Source: Solirubrobacterales bacterium
GTDB taxonomy: Bacteria > Actinomycetota > Thermoleophilia > Solirubrobacterales > 70-9
Direction of reading: 5' to 3'
Assembly (NCBI GenBank): GCA_016712175.1
Contig: JADJRQ010000001.1
Span: 372,001-436,000 of the forward strand
Length of the DNA: 64,000 bases
Part shown: piece by piece, positions 47,967-55,962 of the stretch
Position numbering within the stretch: the stretch's first letter is position 1
How the letters are laid out: each line of letters starts with the position of its first letter
Notes under the pieces: model-generated
Seen by the model: the letters and a program-made list of their open reading frames with translations, nothing else
Told to the model about the DNA's origin: nothing
Database searches by the model: none
Position numbers and translations under genes: made by a program

Positions 47967-48740
47967 ATGGAAGCAGCCAAGTCGTCGGACCCGGCAGAGG
48001 TTCATCACATTTCCGGCTATCGCTCAGTCGGCGAAAGCGTGCTCTGGTCGAAACGGGACGAAGATCCTCGTGCCCGTGAAGAGCTGATCTCCCGCTACCT
48101 GCCGTTCGCCCGTAGCCTTGCCAGCCGGTACCGGAACAAGTGGGAAAGCGTCGATGACCTGACCCAGGTTGCCTCGCTCGGCCTGATGAACGCGGTCCTC
48201 CGGTTCGACCCTTCGAAGGGGACGCCGTTCATGGCATTCGCCTCGCCGACGATCCACGGTGAGCTGAAGCGGTACTTTCGCGACCGCGTCTGGATGATCC
48301 GGGTGCCGCGCGACCTGCAGGAGGACATCCTCGCCGTCGATCACGCCTCCACGGAACTCTCCGCGGAACTTCACCGGGAACCGACCCGGGAGGAGATCGA
48401 CGACCGGACGAACGCCATTCCCGGGACGGCCAGAAGGGCTTCGGCAGCCAAGGCAACCCGGGTACCTTCTTCGCTCGATTCAACTCTGGATGACGGTCAG
48501 ACGCAGATGGAGCGTTTCGGGGCTGAAGACCCCCGTTTCGGGGCCATCGACGATTCAGACGAACTGCGCGAAGCGATGTCCGATCCCGGCCCCACCGAGA
48601 GCATGGTCCTGCGCCTCAGGTTCGTCGAGGATATGACGCAGTCCGAGATCGCCGAGCGGATCGGCTGCTCGCAGATGCACATCTCCCGGGTGCTCCGCCG
48701 GTCGATCACGAACATCATCGAGACGATCGAAGCGGCCTGA
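47967..48740 (+). CDS. RNA polymerase sigma factor, sigma-B/F/G subfamily
   Basis: 257 residues from the ATG at 47967; longer starts overlap the promoter. Region 2: RYLPFARSLASRYRNKWESVDDLTQVASLGLMNAVLRFDP, read in parts, ~45-85, and GTPFMAFASPTIHGELKRYF. Region 3: RVPRDLQEDILAV and REPTREEI. Region 4: LRFVEDMTQSEIAERIGCSQ with a helix-turn-helix ending in MHISRVLRR. Typical stress or development sigma of Actinobacteria. No anti-sigma (RsbW) or antagonist gene lies beside it, which is unusual. Between ~48418 and 48442 the region 3 sequence (IPGTARRAS) reads oddly, and a paired -1/+1 indel is possible. Candidate target promoters lie at 14157, 17008 and 47864. Confidence 0.9.
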   Translation: MEAAKSSDPAEVHHISGYRSVGESVLWSKRDEDPRAREELISRYLPFARSLASRYRNKWESVDDLTQVASLGLMNAVLRFDPSKGTPFMAFASPTIHGELKRYFRDRVWMIRVPRDLQEDILAVDHASTELSAELHREPTREEIDDRTNAIPGTARRASAAKATRVPSSLDSTLDDGQTQMERFGAEDPRFGAIDDSDELREAMSDPGPTESMVLRLRFVEDMTQSEIAERIGCSQMHISRVLRRSITNIIETIEAA

Positions 48741-48797
48741 TCAGGGATACGTTCAGGCGGGCCAATCCAGTGTCTCGCCGGGTTGGTTCGACCAGAT

Positions 48798-49316
48798 TCA
48801 GGTGCGGGCTGGTCTGCCGTTCGGCTTGAGTACCAGCCAGGTTCCGCCGAACCCGAAGACGTTGTGGCAGAAGACCTGACCGGGACCTTCATGCGCGTAG
48901 TAGTAGAGGGGGTGCCCGCGGTAGGTGACCTGTTTGGTACCGCCCTTGCGCCGGGTCGTGCCGAGCAGGCGCTTCTTCGCCTTGCCGCGTGCCTTCGGCT
49001 TGCCGCGGGTCAGCACCGGTGGCCAGGCGGCAGCACATGCGCCGTAACACTTGCTGCGCTTCTTCCGCTCACGGGTGAACATGTAGATCGCCTGGCGGTT
49101 CTTGTTGAAAAGCATCTTCCCGTAGACCGAGCTTTTGGTGACGATCTTCGTCCCGCTTTTTTTACCCAACGAGCCGCCCTTGGCTGAACTGAAAGAAGGA
49201 CCACCGAATCCCGCTGCACCGACCAGCGCCACGGCCAGCAGGCCCGCAATCGCCAACGACCGCATCCGGACAAAATTCGTACGCTCCTGCTGGATTCTCA
49301 TGGCGAAGAGGCTCAC
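48798..49316 (-). CDS. Secreted protein of the COG4315 / 'secreted repeat' (Yx[FWY]xxD) type
   Basis: About 172 residues from the GTG at 49316, which has AAGGA six bases upstream overlapping the glycosyltransferase stop. A signal-like hydrophobic segment (MRSLAIAGLLAVALVGAAGF) starts at residue ~18, so an ATG at 49265 is an alternative start. One repeat pair: AIYMFTRE followed by KCYGACAAAWPPV, and GHPLYYYAHEGPGQVFCHNVFGFGG, split at ~130-155. These match the family. Basic RKKRSK and KARGKAKKRLLG stretches are present. Function of the family is unknown. Last gene of a four-gene minus-strand operon. Confidence 0.82.
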   Translation of the reverse strand: MSLFAMRIQQERTNFVRMRSLAIAGLLAVALVGAAGFGGPSFSSAKGGSLGKKSGTKIVTKSSVYGKMLFNKNRQAIYMFTRERKKRSKCYGACAAAWPPVLTRGKPKARGKAKKRLLGTTRRKGGTKQVTYRGHPLYYYAHEGPGQVFCHNVFGFGGTWLVLKPNGRPART

Positions 49317-49325
49317 AGACAATCC

Positions 49326-50213
49326 TTACAATTTCGATTCGAACACCACCCTGGGCGTGTTGGCGGCGAAGCGCCGGGCCCTCCGCAAGGGACGAACCAT
49401 CCGGGCCCGACGGCGGCGGGCGAGCACCGGCCGGAGTTCGGCGAGGACCGCATCTCTTTTCCTCGGTTCGCCACCGAACCTGGCAGCGACTTCATCCCCG
49501 TAGAGCGCCGCGACCCGACTCGCACTTTCCCTGCGCATCACGGTCCGATGGGCGCTTTGGCGATGGAACCGCTTCAGGTACTGCGCTTCGGGCACTTCGA
49601 TGAAATTTCCGGCAAGCGCCATAGAGAAGGTCCAGATGAGGTCCGGTGCGTCGGTCGTCGGAGGGATCGGCCGCGCGAGTTTCCTCCTGAATACTCCCCT
49701 CCAGGCCATTGCGATGTTCCACCGGCCGAGCATTTCCAGGGCCTCGGATTCAGCCGAATCCGTACCCAGGCAGATCGGCGGCAACGTGAAACTGTTCAGT
49801 CCGATCTCCCGCCGCCGGAGGCGTCCCGTCGTGACCCGCTTCACGACCCGGGGAAAGGCAAGCGACCGCCCGGGGTGCGAGTCTAGGGCACCGACCAGTG
49901 ATTCGAAGTACGAATCGGGACTCACCAGATCGTCCTGGGGCATCCAGCAGAAGTATTCCGTGTCCGCCCCGGCAAGTAGAAGGTTCGCGTGCTCGCGCCA
50001 GTCGAGGCTCTGGTCGCGGCTGACCACCGAGATCCGGGGGTCAGCGGCGTAGGTCACTGCGAGCCGCTCGACTGAATCGTCGAGACCGGAGGCGTCGCTG
50101 ATGATCACACTTGCCCAGTCGGGCACCCTGCTCACGATGTCTTCGATGCCTTCAATCCACTGAGCGGCCCGGTGGAGAGGAATGGCGACAGTGAGCTTTC
50201 CCGTGTCGTCCAC
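49326..50213 (-). CDS. Family 2 glycosyltransferase (GT-A)
   Basis: 295 residues from the GTG at 50213, three bases after the repaired FAD-protein stop. N-terminal LTVAIPLHRAAQWIEG nucleotide-binding strand, DASGLDDSVERL, and the metal-binding motif WMPQDDLVSPDSY (~93-105) mark a GT-A fold. The C-terminal 60 residues are unusually Arg-rich (ARRRRARMVRPLRRARR). No membrane helix. Probably transfers a sugar to an envelope or secondary-metabolite acceptor; neither substrate can be read. Confidence 0.87.
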   Translation of the reverse strand: MDDTGKLTVAIPLHRAAQWIEGIEDIVSRVPDWASVIISDASGLDDSVERLAVTYAADPRISVVSRDQSLDWREHANLLLAGADTEYFCWMPQDDLVSPDSYFESLVGALDSHPGRSLAFPRVVKRVTTGRLRRREIGLNSFTLPPICLGTDSAESEALEMLGRWNIAMAWRGVFRRKLARPIPPTTDAPDLIWTFSMALAGNFIEVPEAQYLKRFHRQSAHRTVMRRESASRVAALYGDEVAARFGGEPRKRDAVLAELRPVLARRRRARMVRPLRRARRFAANTPRVVFESKL

Positions 50214-50216
50214 CGC

Positions 50217-51403
50217 TCAGATCCTGACTTCATCGCCGGTGATGAGTGCAGCGCAGCGCCTGACGCCAACGGGGCAGTGGTCAGCTTGCCACCGCTCAGT
50301 GACCACCAGCCGAGCTTCCCTTCTGTCTCCTTCGGCACCCTGGAATGAAGGCCACTCGCCGGGTTCTCGATGTCGGTGTGCGCTTCGGCCACGATGTGGC
50401 AGGGCCCGTGATCGGCCACCTTGAAACCGACGAGACCGGGGATCAGCTTCTTCATCGCTTCGAGCGTGCGGCTTGCGACTTCGGGATCCGGCGCCATTCC
50501 GGTCGCCGGCGCATCTCCGAAGTAGGTTCTCGCCGTCGGGTACCAGCTGACGAAAACATCACCACATGGCCAGGGAACCAGATCGCCGTAAGCCCCCTGA
50601 ACCATCGTGACCGGAACGAGTGTGTGTCCCCCGGATCCACGCACCAGAATCCGGTGCTTGACCCGATAGTTGGCGCGGGGCGAACTACCGAGTGCTTCCG
50701 CGTCGAGAGCGTGCCGACTTTCCCACGAGCAGTTGATCACCTGCGTCGCTTCCATTGCGGGCGGAACAGAACTTCCTTCTAGTCTCAGTTCGAACCCGGA
50801 TTCCTTCCGCGTGGTGCCGGTCACCCGGTGGCCGGTCCGGACTTCGATCAGCGGGTCGTCGGTTACCGCCCGGGCAAGTGCTGCACAGAGCATGCGCGGG
50901 TCAACCGAGCGTTCCGGAGTCTCGAACCACCCGCTGGACAACCCCGGACGGAGCCCCGGCGCGGGTCCGCGTCCCCGCCTGACTGCCGGCAACTCATCGT
51001 CCCCGAGATACCGGGACCCGAACGCTTCCGCGGCCCGGTCGACTTCGGCCATGACGCTTTCATAGTGAGCCTCGAGTTCAGCGGGGGTGGAAAGTCCTCC
51101 GTCCATCACGACGTACGCAAACGGGTCCGAACGATTGCCGGCCCAGTCGAGATCACCACACCATCGCTCCATCAGGGGCGTGAAAGAAAGTGCGCCTTCC
51201 GCCATCACCCGGGCGGTCTCACCGCTCCGGTCGAGGGCATAGACGAAGCCGAGATGGATCTTTCCTTCATTCCGGAGGCTGGCTCCGAGCAGGGGCCGCT
51301 CCGCGGCTTCCAGGACCAGGGTCCTGACGCCCCGTTCAGCGAGAGCCAGTGCCACGGTCATCCCCTGCATGCCCGCGCCGATCACAATCAGCTCGTCTGC
51401 CAA
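50217..51403 (-). CDS. FAD-dependent DAO-family oxidoreductase (frameshift near C-terminus)
   Basis: About 395 residues after repair. N-terminal FAD motif VIGAGMQGMTVALAL (~6-20), second segment LLGASLRNEGKIHLGFVYA, and a C-terminal GGKLTTAPL typical of the DAO superfamily. The raw ORF runs into the glycosyltransferase gene to 50132. One missing base near 50265-50268 (TTG-GCG) yields GVRRCAALITGDEVRI and a TGA at 50219-50217, three bases before the GT2 start. The substrate is an unknown amine or alcohol. GNAT upstream and GT2 downstream suggest a small tailoring operon. Confidence 0.82.
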
Positions 51404-51406
51404 GGG

Positions 51407-51985
51407 CTACCGCGCGTCCCGCCACATCGTCGACACCTGAGCTCCGCCATCCGGCCGGTCGAAGCTGCCGATCAGGTTGAATCCCTGGCGTTCGTACCGG
51501 GCGTTGTTGGCCGGGTTGCTCGACTCGAGGTAGGCCGGCGCGCGTTCGCTATCAATCGTCGCCAGGTTTTCGGCGAGCAGCGCCATGCCCAGTCCCTTGC
51601 CACTCTGCGACGTGTGGGTCCCGAGCAGGCTCAGGTAATAGTGGAGACGCCCGGCCGGGTGGTTTCCCTCGAAGGCCTCGACCAATTCGACTACGTTTTT
51701 CGCCCGGGGACCGATGAGGCCGGTCAGCAGTGGTTCCATCTCGGCCTCCTCCTCAGCGGTCAGTTCGATTCCGCCCGGCGGGATCCAGACGGCGACCGAA
51801 GCGAAGTCATCGGCGATGAAGGTCCACGGGTAACGAAGGGCGCTGCCCGCGAAGAACTTCCACCAGGCCACGAGATCCGATCGCTCGGGAAAAGCCCAGC
51901 CCCAGAGGGGGTCCGATTCGAATGCGGAAGCGAGCGTTTCCGCGACCCCGTCGGTGTCCGATTCGGTTGCGATTCGAACTTCCAT
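51407..51985 (-). CDS. GNAT family N-acetyltransferase
   Basis: 192 residues. N-terminal VRIATESDTDGVAETL, central WIPPGGIELTAEEEAE, acetyl-CoA-binding region LSLLGTHTSQSGKGLGMALL (motif A, Q/RxxGxG/A as SGKGLG) at ~118-137, then YLESSNPANNARYERQGF. This resembles GNATs of the 'HYYLxxLxVxPxxQGxGxG' group common in actinobacteria. First gene of the minus-strand operon; the FAD protein starts three bases after its stop. The acceptor is unknown. Confidence 0.9.
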   Translation of the reverse strand: MEVRIATESDTDGVAETLASAFESDPLWGWAFPERSDLVAWWKFFAGSALRYPWTFIADDFASVAVWIPPGGIELTAEEEAEMEPLLTGLIGPRAKNVVELVEAFEGNHPAGRLHYYLSLLGTHTSQSGKGLGMALLAENLATIDSERAPAYLESSNPANNARYERQGFNLIGSFDRPDGGAQVSTMWRDAR

Positions 51986-52021
51986 ATGACCAAGATAAGC
52001 CTTGCGACCTAGGATGGACGT

Positions 52022-53035
52022 ATGACAACCGAGAACCGTCGCTTCCTGCTCGCTGAACGTCCGTCCGGACCCGTGGACGACAACACTTACGACCTGGTCA
52101 CCGAACCGGTCCCGGAGATCAAGGACGGCGAGGCGCTCGTCAACGTCACCTGGATCTCGATCGACCCGACCAACCGGACCTGGATCGGCGAAGAGCCGAC
52201 CTACCTGCCGCCGGTCGCGATCGGCGAGGTCATGCGTGCACTCGGCCTCGGCGAAGTGGTCGAGTCGAAGAACGAAAACTTCCCGGTGGGCTCGGTCGTT
52301 CAGGGTCTGACCGGCTGGCAGGACTACACGGTCGTCAGCGACTCCAATCCGCTCATGATCGTTCCACCGGAAGTCGATGCCCCGCCGTCAGCGGTTCTCG
52401 GAACCCTCGGCATGACCGGCATGACCGCCTACTTCGGAATGCTCGAGATCGGGGAGCCGAAGGAAGGCGAGACGGTCGTCGTCTCGGCCGCTGCGGGAGC
52501 GGTTGGCTCCGTAGCCGGCCAGCTCGCGAAGCTGAAGGGTGCGCGCGTGGTCGGCATCGCCGGTGGCCCGGAGAAGTGCTCCTGGCTGGTCGACGAACTC
52601 GGCTTCGACGCCACCGTCGACTACAAGGCCGACGACTGGCGGGACCAGCTCAAGGAGGCGACCCCGAACGGGATCGACGTCGACTTCGAGAACGTCGGAG
52701 GCGAGATCATGGAAGCGGTCTTCGGCCGCATGAACAAGGACGGCCGGGTCGCTCTTTGCGGACTGATCTCCGGATACAACGAGAAAGAACTGCCGCCCGG
52801 ACCGCGCACCTTCGGCAACCTGCTGATCCAGAGGGTGAAGCTCCAGGGCTTCATCATCCTCGACTATTACGCCCGCTTCGGCGAAGGCATCAAGCAGATG
52901 TCGCAGTGGGTCGGCGAAGGCAAGATCAAGTCAGAGCAGACGGTGGTCGAAGGATTCGAAGAGCTGCCGAACGCTCTCAACATGCTTTTCGCCGGCAAGA
53001 ACACCGGCAAGCTGGTCGTCCACATCGAGCCTTAG
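52022..53035 (+). CDS. NADP-dependent oxidoreductase, CurA/prostaglandin reductase-like MDR
   Basis: Zinc-free medium-chain dehydrogenase/reductase that reduces alpha,beta-unsaturated carbonyls. 337 residues. N-terminal FLLAERPSGPVDDNTYDL, ISIDPTNRTWI, nucleotide-binding SAAAGAVGSVAGQLAKL (~157-173), GIAGGPEKCSWLVDELGFD and DVDFENVGGEIMEAVF are hallmarks of the leukotriene B4 dehydrogenase / CurA group. A TAGGAT box sits 9 bases before the ATG, so transcription may begin almost at the start codon. Convergent, 4-base overlap with the SRPBCC gene. Confidence 0.92.
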   Translation: MTTENRRFLLAERPSGPVDDNTYDLVTEPVPEIKDGEALVNVTWISIDPTNRTWIGEEPTYLPPVAIGEVMRALGLGEVVESKNENFPVGSVVQGLTGWQDYTVVSDSNPLMIVPPEVDAPPSAVLGTLGMTGMTAYFGMLEIGEPKEGETVVVSAAAGAVGSVAGQLAKLKGARVVGIAGGPEKCSWLVDELGFDATVDYKADDWRDQLKEATPNGIDVDFENVGGEIMEAVFGRMNKDGRVALCGLISGYNEKELPPGPRTFGNLLIQRVKLQGFIILDYYARFGEGIKQMSQWVGEGKIKSEQTVVEGFEELPNALNMLFAGKNTGKLVVHIEP

Positions 53036-53457
53036 GCGGGAATCTTCACCCCGTCGAGGCCCTTGCCGATCGTGCGCAAGAGCACCTTGGCGATGACGAA
53101 GTCGAGGCCGGGGAAGCCGGCGTCGATCATGATCTTCCACTCCATGTGGGTGCCCGATCCTTTCGGGCTGAACCTGATCTCGCCGAGGTGGTCCTTGAGC
53201 GGAGTGCCTTTGGTGACCGTGTAGTCGATCTCTTCGTTCGGCACGATCCGGATCGTCGTCTCTTCGAAAGCCGGGACGGGACCAGGCGGGTTGATGGTGC
53301 GGACCGAACCGACCCCGTTGGGGTCACCGTCCGTGCCGTCCTTGATGCGGGTCACGGTCGCACCCAGCACGCCTCCGAGATTCTCGTGCACCGAGAAGAA
53401 CTCGAAGACCTTCTCGGGCGGCAGGTCAAAGTCCTTGAGGAACTTCAAATTTTGCAT
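53032..53457 (-). CDS. SRPBCC (polyketide cyclase/START-like) protein
   Basis: 141 residues, MQNLKFLKDFDLPPEKVFEFF at the start, which is the conserved first strand and helix of the Bet v1-like fold. The internal ETTIRIVPNEEIDYTV and GEIRFSPKGSGTHMEWKI strands also fit. A hydrophobic ligand pocket is expected; ligand or reaction unknown. Its end overlaps the end of the CurA-like gene by four bases. 77 bases divergent from the second CocE gene. Confidence 0.88.
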   Translation of the reverse strand: MQNLKFLKDFDLPPEKVFEFFSVHENLGGVLGATVTRIKDGTDGDPNGVGSVRTINPPGPVPAFEETTIRIVPNEEIDYTVTKGTPLKDHLGEIRFSPKGSGTHMEWKIMIDAGFPGLDFVIAKVLLRTIGKGLDGVKIPA

Positions 53458-53534
53458 AACTCGATCTTACGGGTAGTCTCCATGAATCTCGATGGCAGGG
53501 GCTGTCGGGAAAAACTACTTTTCGGGAGAGATAC

Positions 53535-55928
53535 ATGCGCGGATTTCGTAACGGCTCGTCGATCGCTGCTCTGCTGACGGCGCTCGCCGCCGTCTTTGCT
53601 GCTTTCGCAGTAGCCACCGCTACGGCGACAGCTGCCGGAACTTCTGCGAATAAGCATTCGAAGAAGCTGAAGCGCGCACCCAAGCCGAACGCGAAAGCGA
53701 ATTTCACCTCGCGCGGTGGCATCAACCAGGCCTATGCCGAAGACACGTCTCCCGGCATCAAGCTCCTGCTGGTCAACAAGGCCAAACGCATCGTCAAGAA
53801 AGGCAAGTCCGACCGCTTCGGCAGCAAGATGTTCTACGGCCTGAAGCCCGGGCGTGGCTACAGGGTCTTCAGCGTAAAAGGCAAGGCCGTTTCCGCCTCG
53901 AAGAAGTTTGCCGTCCTCAAAGCCGGCAAGAACCCGCCAAATTCCTTCTACGCCAACAAGTCCCTCCACAAGGGCTTGAACTACGTGACCATGCGTGACG
54001 GGACCGAACTGGCGATGACCGTACGTCTCCCCTCCGGCAAGGACATCGATGACGGACCCTTCCCGACCCTCGTCGAGTACTCCGGTTACCAGACGGCCGC
54101 ACCGCACAACGCTTTCATTTCTTTCCTGTCCGGGACCCCGGACGATCTCGCCCCGGCGACTTCGACGGCAGTCGGTTCGATCGTCGCCCCGCTGCTCGAC
54201 TTCGCTTCGGTGAGCGTCCAGATGCGCGGCTCCGGCTGCTCGGGTGGTGCCTTCGACCTGTTCGGCCTGCCGGTGACTTACGACGGCTACGACGCAGTCG
54301 AGACAGTCGGTAACCAGGACTGGGTCCAGGGCAACAAGGTCGGCATGGGCGGGATCTCGTTCTCCGGGATCACCCAGCTCTTCACCGCCGGCACGCAGCC
54401 GCCCCACCTCGCGGCGATCGCGCCGATGTCGGTCACCGACGACGCCTACCTCTCGTCGGTCTATCCCGGCGGCATCTTCAACGACGGTTTCCAGCTCGAC
54501 TGGCTCCAGGAGCGCAATGAAGACGCGCGTCCCGCACCGGAAGGCGGACAGGCCTGGGCCAAAGAACTGACGACCAACGGTGACCCCCTGGGTTCGCCGC
54601 CGAACGTTCCCGACCAGCACTGCATCAAGAATCAGGTGCATCTTCAGGCGCGCGACGGCGTCAAGCAGACGCTCGACCGTCCCTTCAGGAACAACGTCTT
54701 CAAGGATCGCTCACCGGGCACCTGGTACAGCCGGATCAAGGTTCCGGTGTTCCTGCTCGGCCAGTTCCAGGACGAGCAGACGAGTGCCCACTTCGCCGAA
54801 AGCCTGTCGAAGCTGAAGAAGAACAAGAACGTCTGGATCACTCTCCAGAACGGTGTTCACGCCGACTCGCTCGGTCCGAACTCGATCACGCGGTGGGTCG
54901 AGTTCCTGAACCTGTTCGTGGCCGATCGAATTCCGCAGGTCCCGGGCCTGCTCCTCGCCCAGAGTGGCGCGCTCTACCAGGGACTGGCCAAGGCGGCCGC
55001 GGCTCCGGTCGAGCAGTCGAGGTTCGCCTCGTATCCCGAATCCGACGTGGCCAAGGCCAGGGACGAATTCAAGAAGGACCCGCGTATCCGGGTCCTCATG
55101 GAAAACGGAACCGGAGTCCCCGGCCACCCGGGAGGCATCGGCGCAAGCTGGGAGATGGGCTTCAAGTCCTGGCCCGTCAGGCAGGCCAAGGCCACTCCCT
55201 ATTACTTCGGCAAGAAGGGCGCGCTGACCAGGAAGAAGGCAAGGTCCAGCTCGAAGGCGTCCTACAAGGCTGATCCGAAAGCAAGGCCCGTTTCGACTCT
55301 GACCGGCGATCATGCCGGCGGCGAAGCCTGGCTCGCCCAGCCGCCGTACAACTGGCAGCCGATCGCCAAGCGAAAGGGAGTCGGCTTCACCAGCGCGGCA
55401 CTGACCAAAGACACGGTCATCGCCGGCAGTTCCAGCGTCGACCTCTGGCTCAAGTCGTCGGCGAAGGACACCGACCTCCAGGCCACGCTGACCGAGGTCC
55501 GTCCTGATGGTCAGGAGACTTACGTCCAGAGCGGCTGGCTGCGGGCTTCGCACCGCAAGCTCGACCGCAAGGCATCGACCAAGAGCGATCCGTTCCCGAC
55601 CCACTTCAAGAAGGACGCGGCCAGGTTGCCCAAGCGCAAGTACAGCCGGATCCGGATCCCGGTCTTCGCGGCGGCCCATGCCTTCCGCGCGGGCTCGAAG
55701 CTCCGGATCACGGTTTCCGCGGTAGGTGGCGACCGGGCGATCTGGCATTTCGCAACGCTCGACAAGGGCAAGACGAAGAACACGATCCTGCTCGGCGGCA
55801 GGAAGCCTTCAAGGATCGTGCTGCCGGTGCTGGCCGGAGCCGACGCCCAGGGCACCCCGCTGCCGGCCCCGACCGCGCTCCGCGGCGAGCCGAGCCGGGC
55901 TTACGAAAAGGCTTCGAACGGCGGCTGA
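53535..55928 (+). CDS. Secreted CocE/NonD (peptidase S15-like) hydrolase, paralogue 2
   Basis: 797 residues. GGGAGAG lies upstream of the ATG. Signal peptide of ~35 residues ending near TAAG, then a basic segment (NKHSKKLKRAPKPNAKAN) much shorter than the Lys/His block of paralogue 1. Small beta domain, then alpha/beta hydrolase: MRGSGCSGGAFDLFGLPVTY, nucleophile in GMGGISFSG, FQDEQTSAHFAE (acid) and LQNGVHADSLGPNS (His). A C-terminal jelly-roll domain ends KASNGG, as in paralogue 1. Homology runs throughout, so this is a duplication within one neighbourhood about 37 kb apart. Unlike paralogue 1, no sigma-B-like promoter with a -35 is visible; only GGGTAG at 53471. Substrate unknown. Confidence 0.88.
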   Translation: MRGFRNGSSIAALLTALAAVFAAFAVATATATAAGTSANKHSKKLKRAPKPNAKANFTSRGGINQAYAEDTSPGIKLLLVNKAKRIVKKGKSDRFGSKMFYGLKPGRGYRVFSVKGKAVSASKKFAVLKAGKNPPNSFYANKSLHKGLNYVTMRDGTELAMTVRLPSGKDIDDGPFPTLVEYSGYQTAAPHNAFISFLSGTPDDLAPATSTAVGSIVAPLLDFASVSVQMRGSGCSGGAFDLFGLPVTYDGYDAVETVGNQDWVQGNKVGMGGISFSGITQLFTAGTQPPHLAAIAPMSVTDDAYLSSVYPGGIFNDGFQLDWLQERNEDARPAPEGGQAWAKELTTNGDPLGSPPNVPDQHCIKNQVHLQARDGVKQTLDRPFRNNVFKDRSPGTWYSRIKVPVFLLGQFQDEQTSAHFAESLSKLKKNKNVWITLQNGVHADSLGPNSITRWVEFLNLFVADRIPQVPGLLLAQSGALYQGLAKAAAAPVEQSRFASYPESDVAKARDEFKKDPRIRVLMENGTGVPGHPGGIGASWEMGFKSWPVRQAKATPYYFGKKGALTRKKARSSSKASYKADPKARPVSTLTGDHAGGEAWLAQPPYNWQPIAKRKGVGFTSAALTKDTVIAGSSSVDLWLKSSAKDTDLQATLTEVRPDGQETYVQSGWLRASHRKLDRKASTKSDPFPTHFKKDAARLPKRKYSRIRIPVFAAAHAFRAGSKLRITVSAVGGDRAIWHFATLDKGKTKNTILLGGRKPSRIVLPVLAGADAQGTPLPAPTALRGEPSRAYEKASNGG

Positions 55929-55962
55929 CCCGAGGGCCGAGGGTCACGGGCGCTGCCGAAAC

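Noticed and set aside
53471..53476. GGGTAG before CocE paralogue 2 as a sigma-B promoter
   Set aside because: The -35 position reads TTGC-like, not GTTT, and part of it lies in the SRPBCC gene start.
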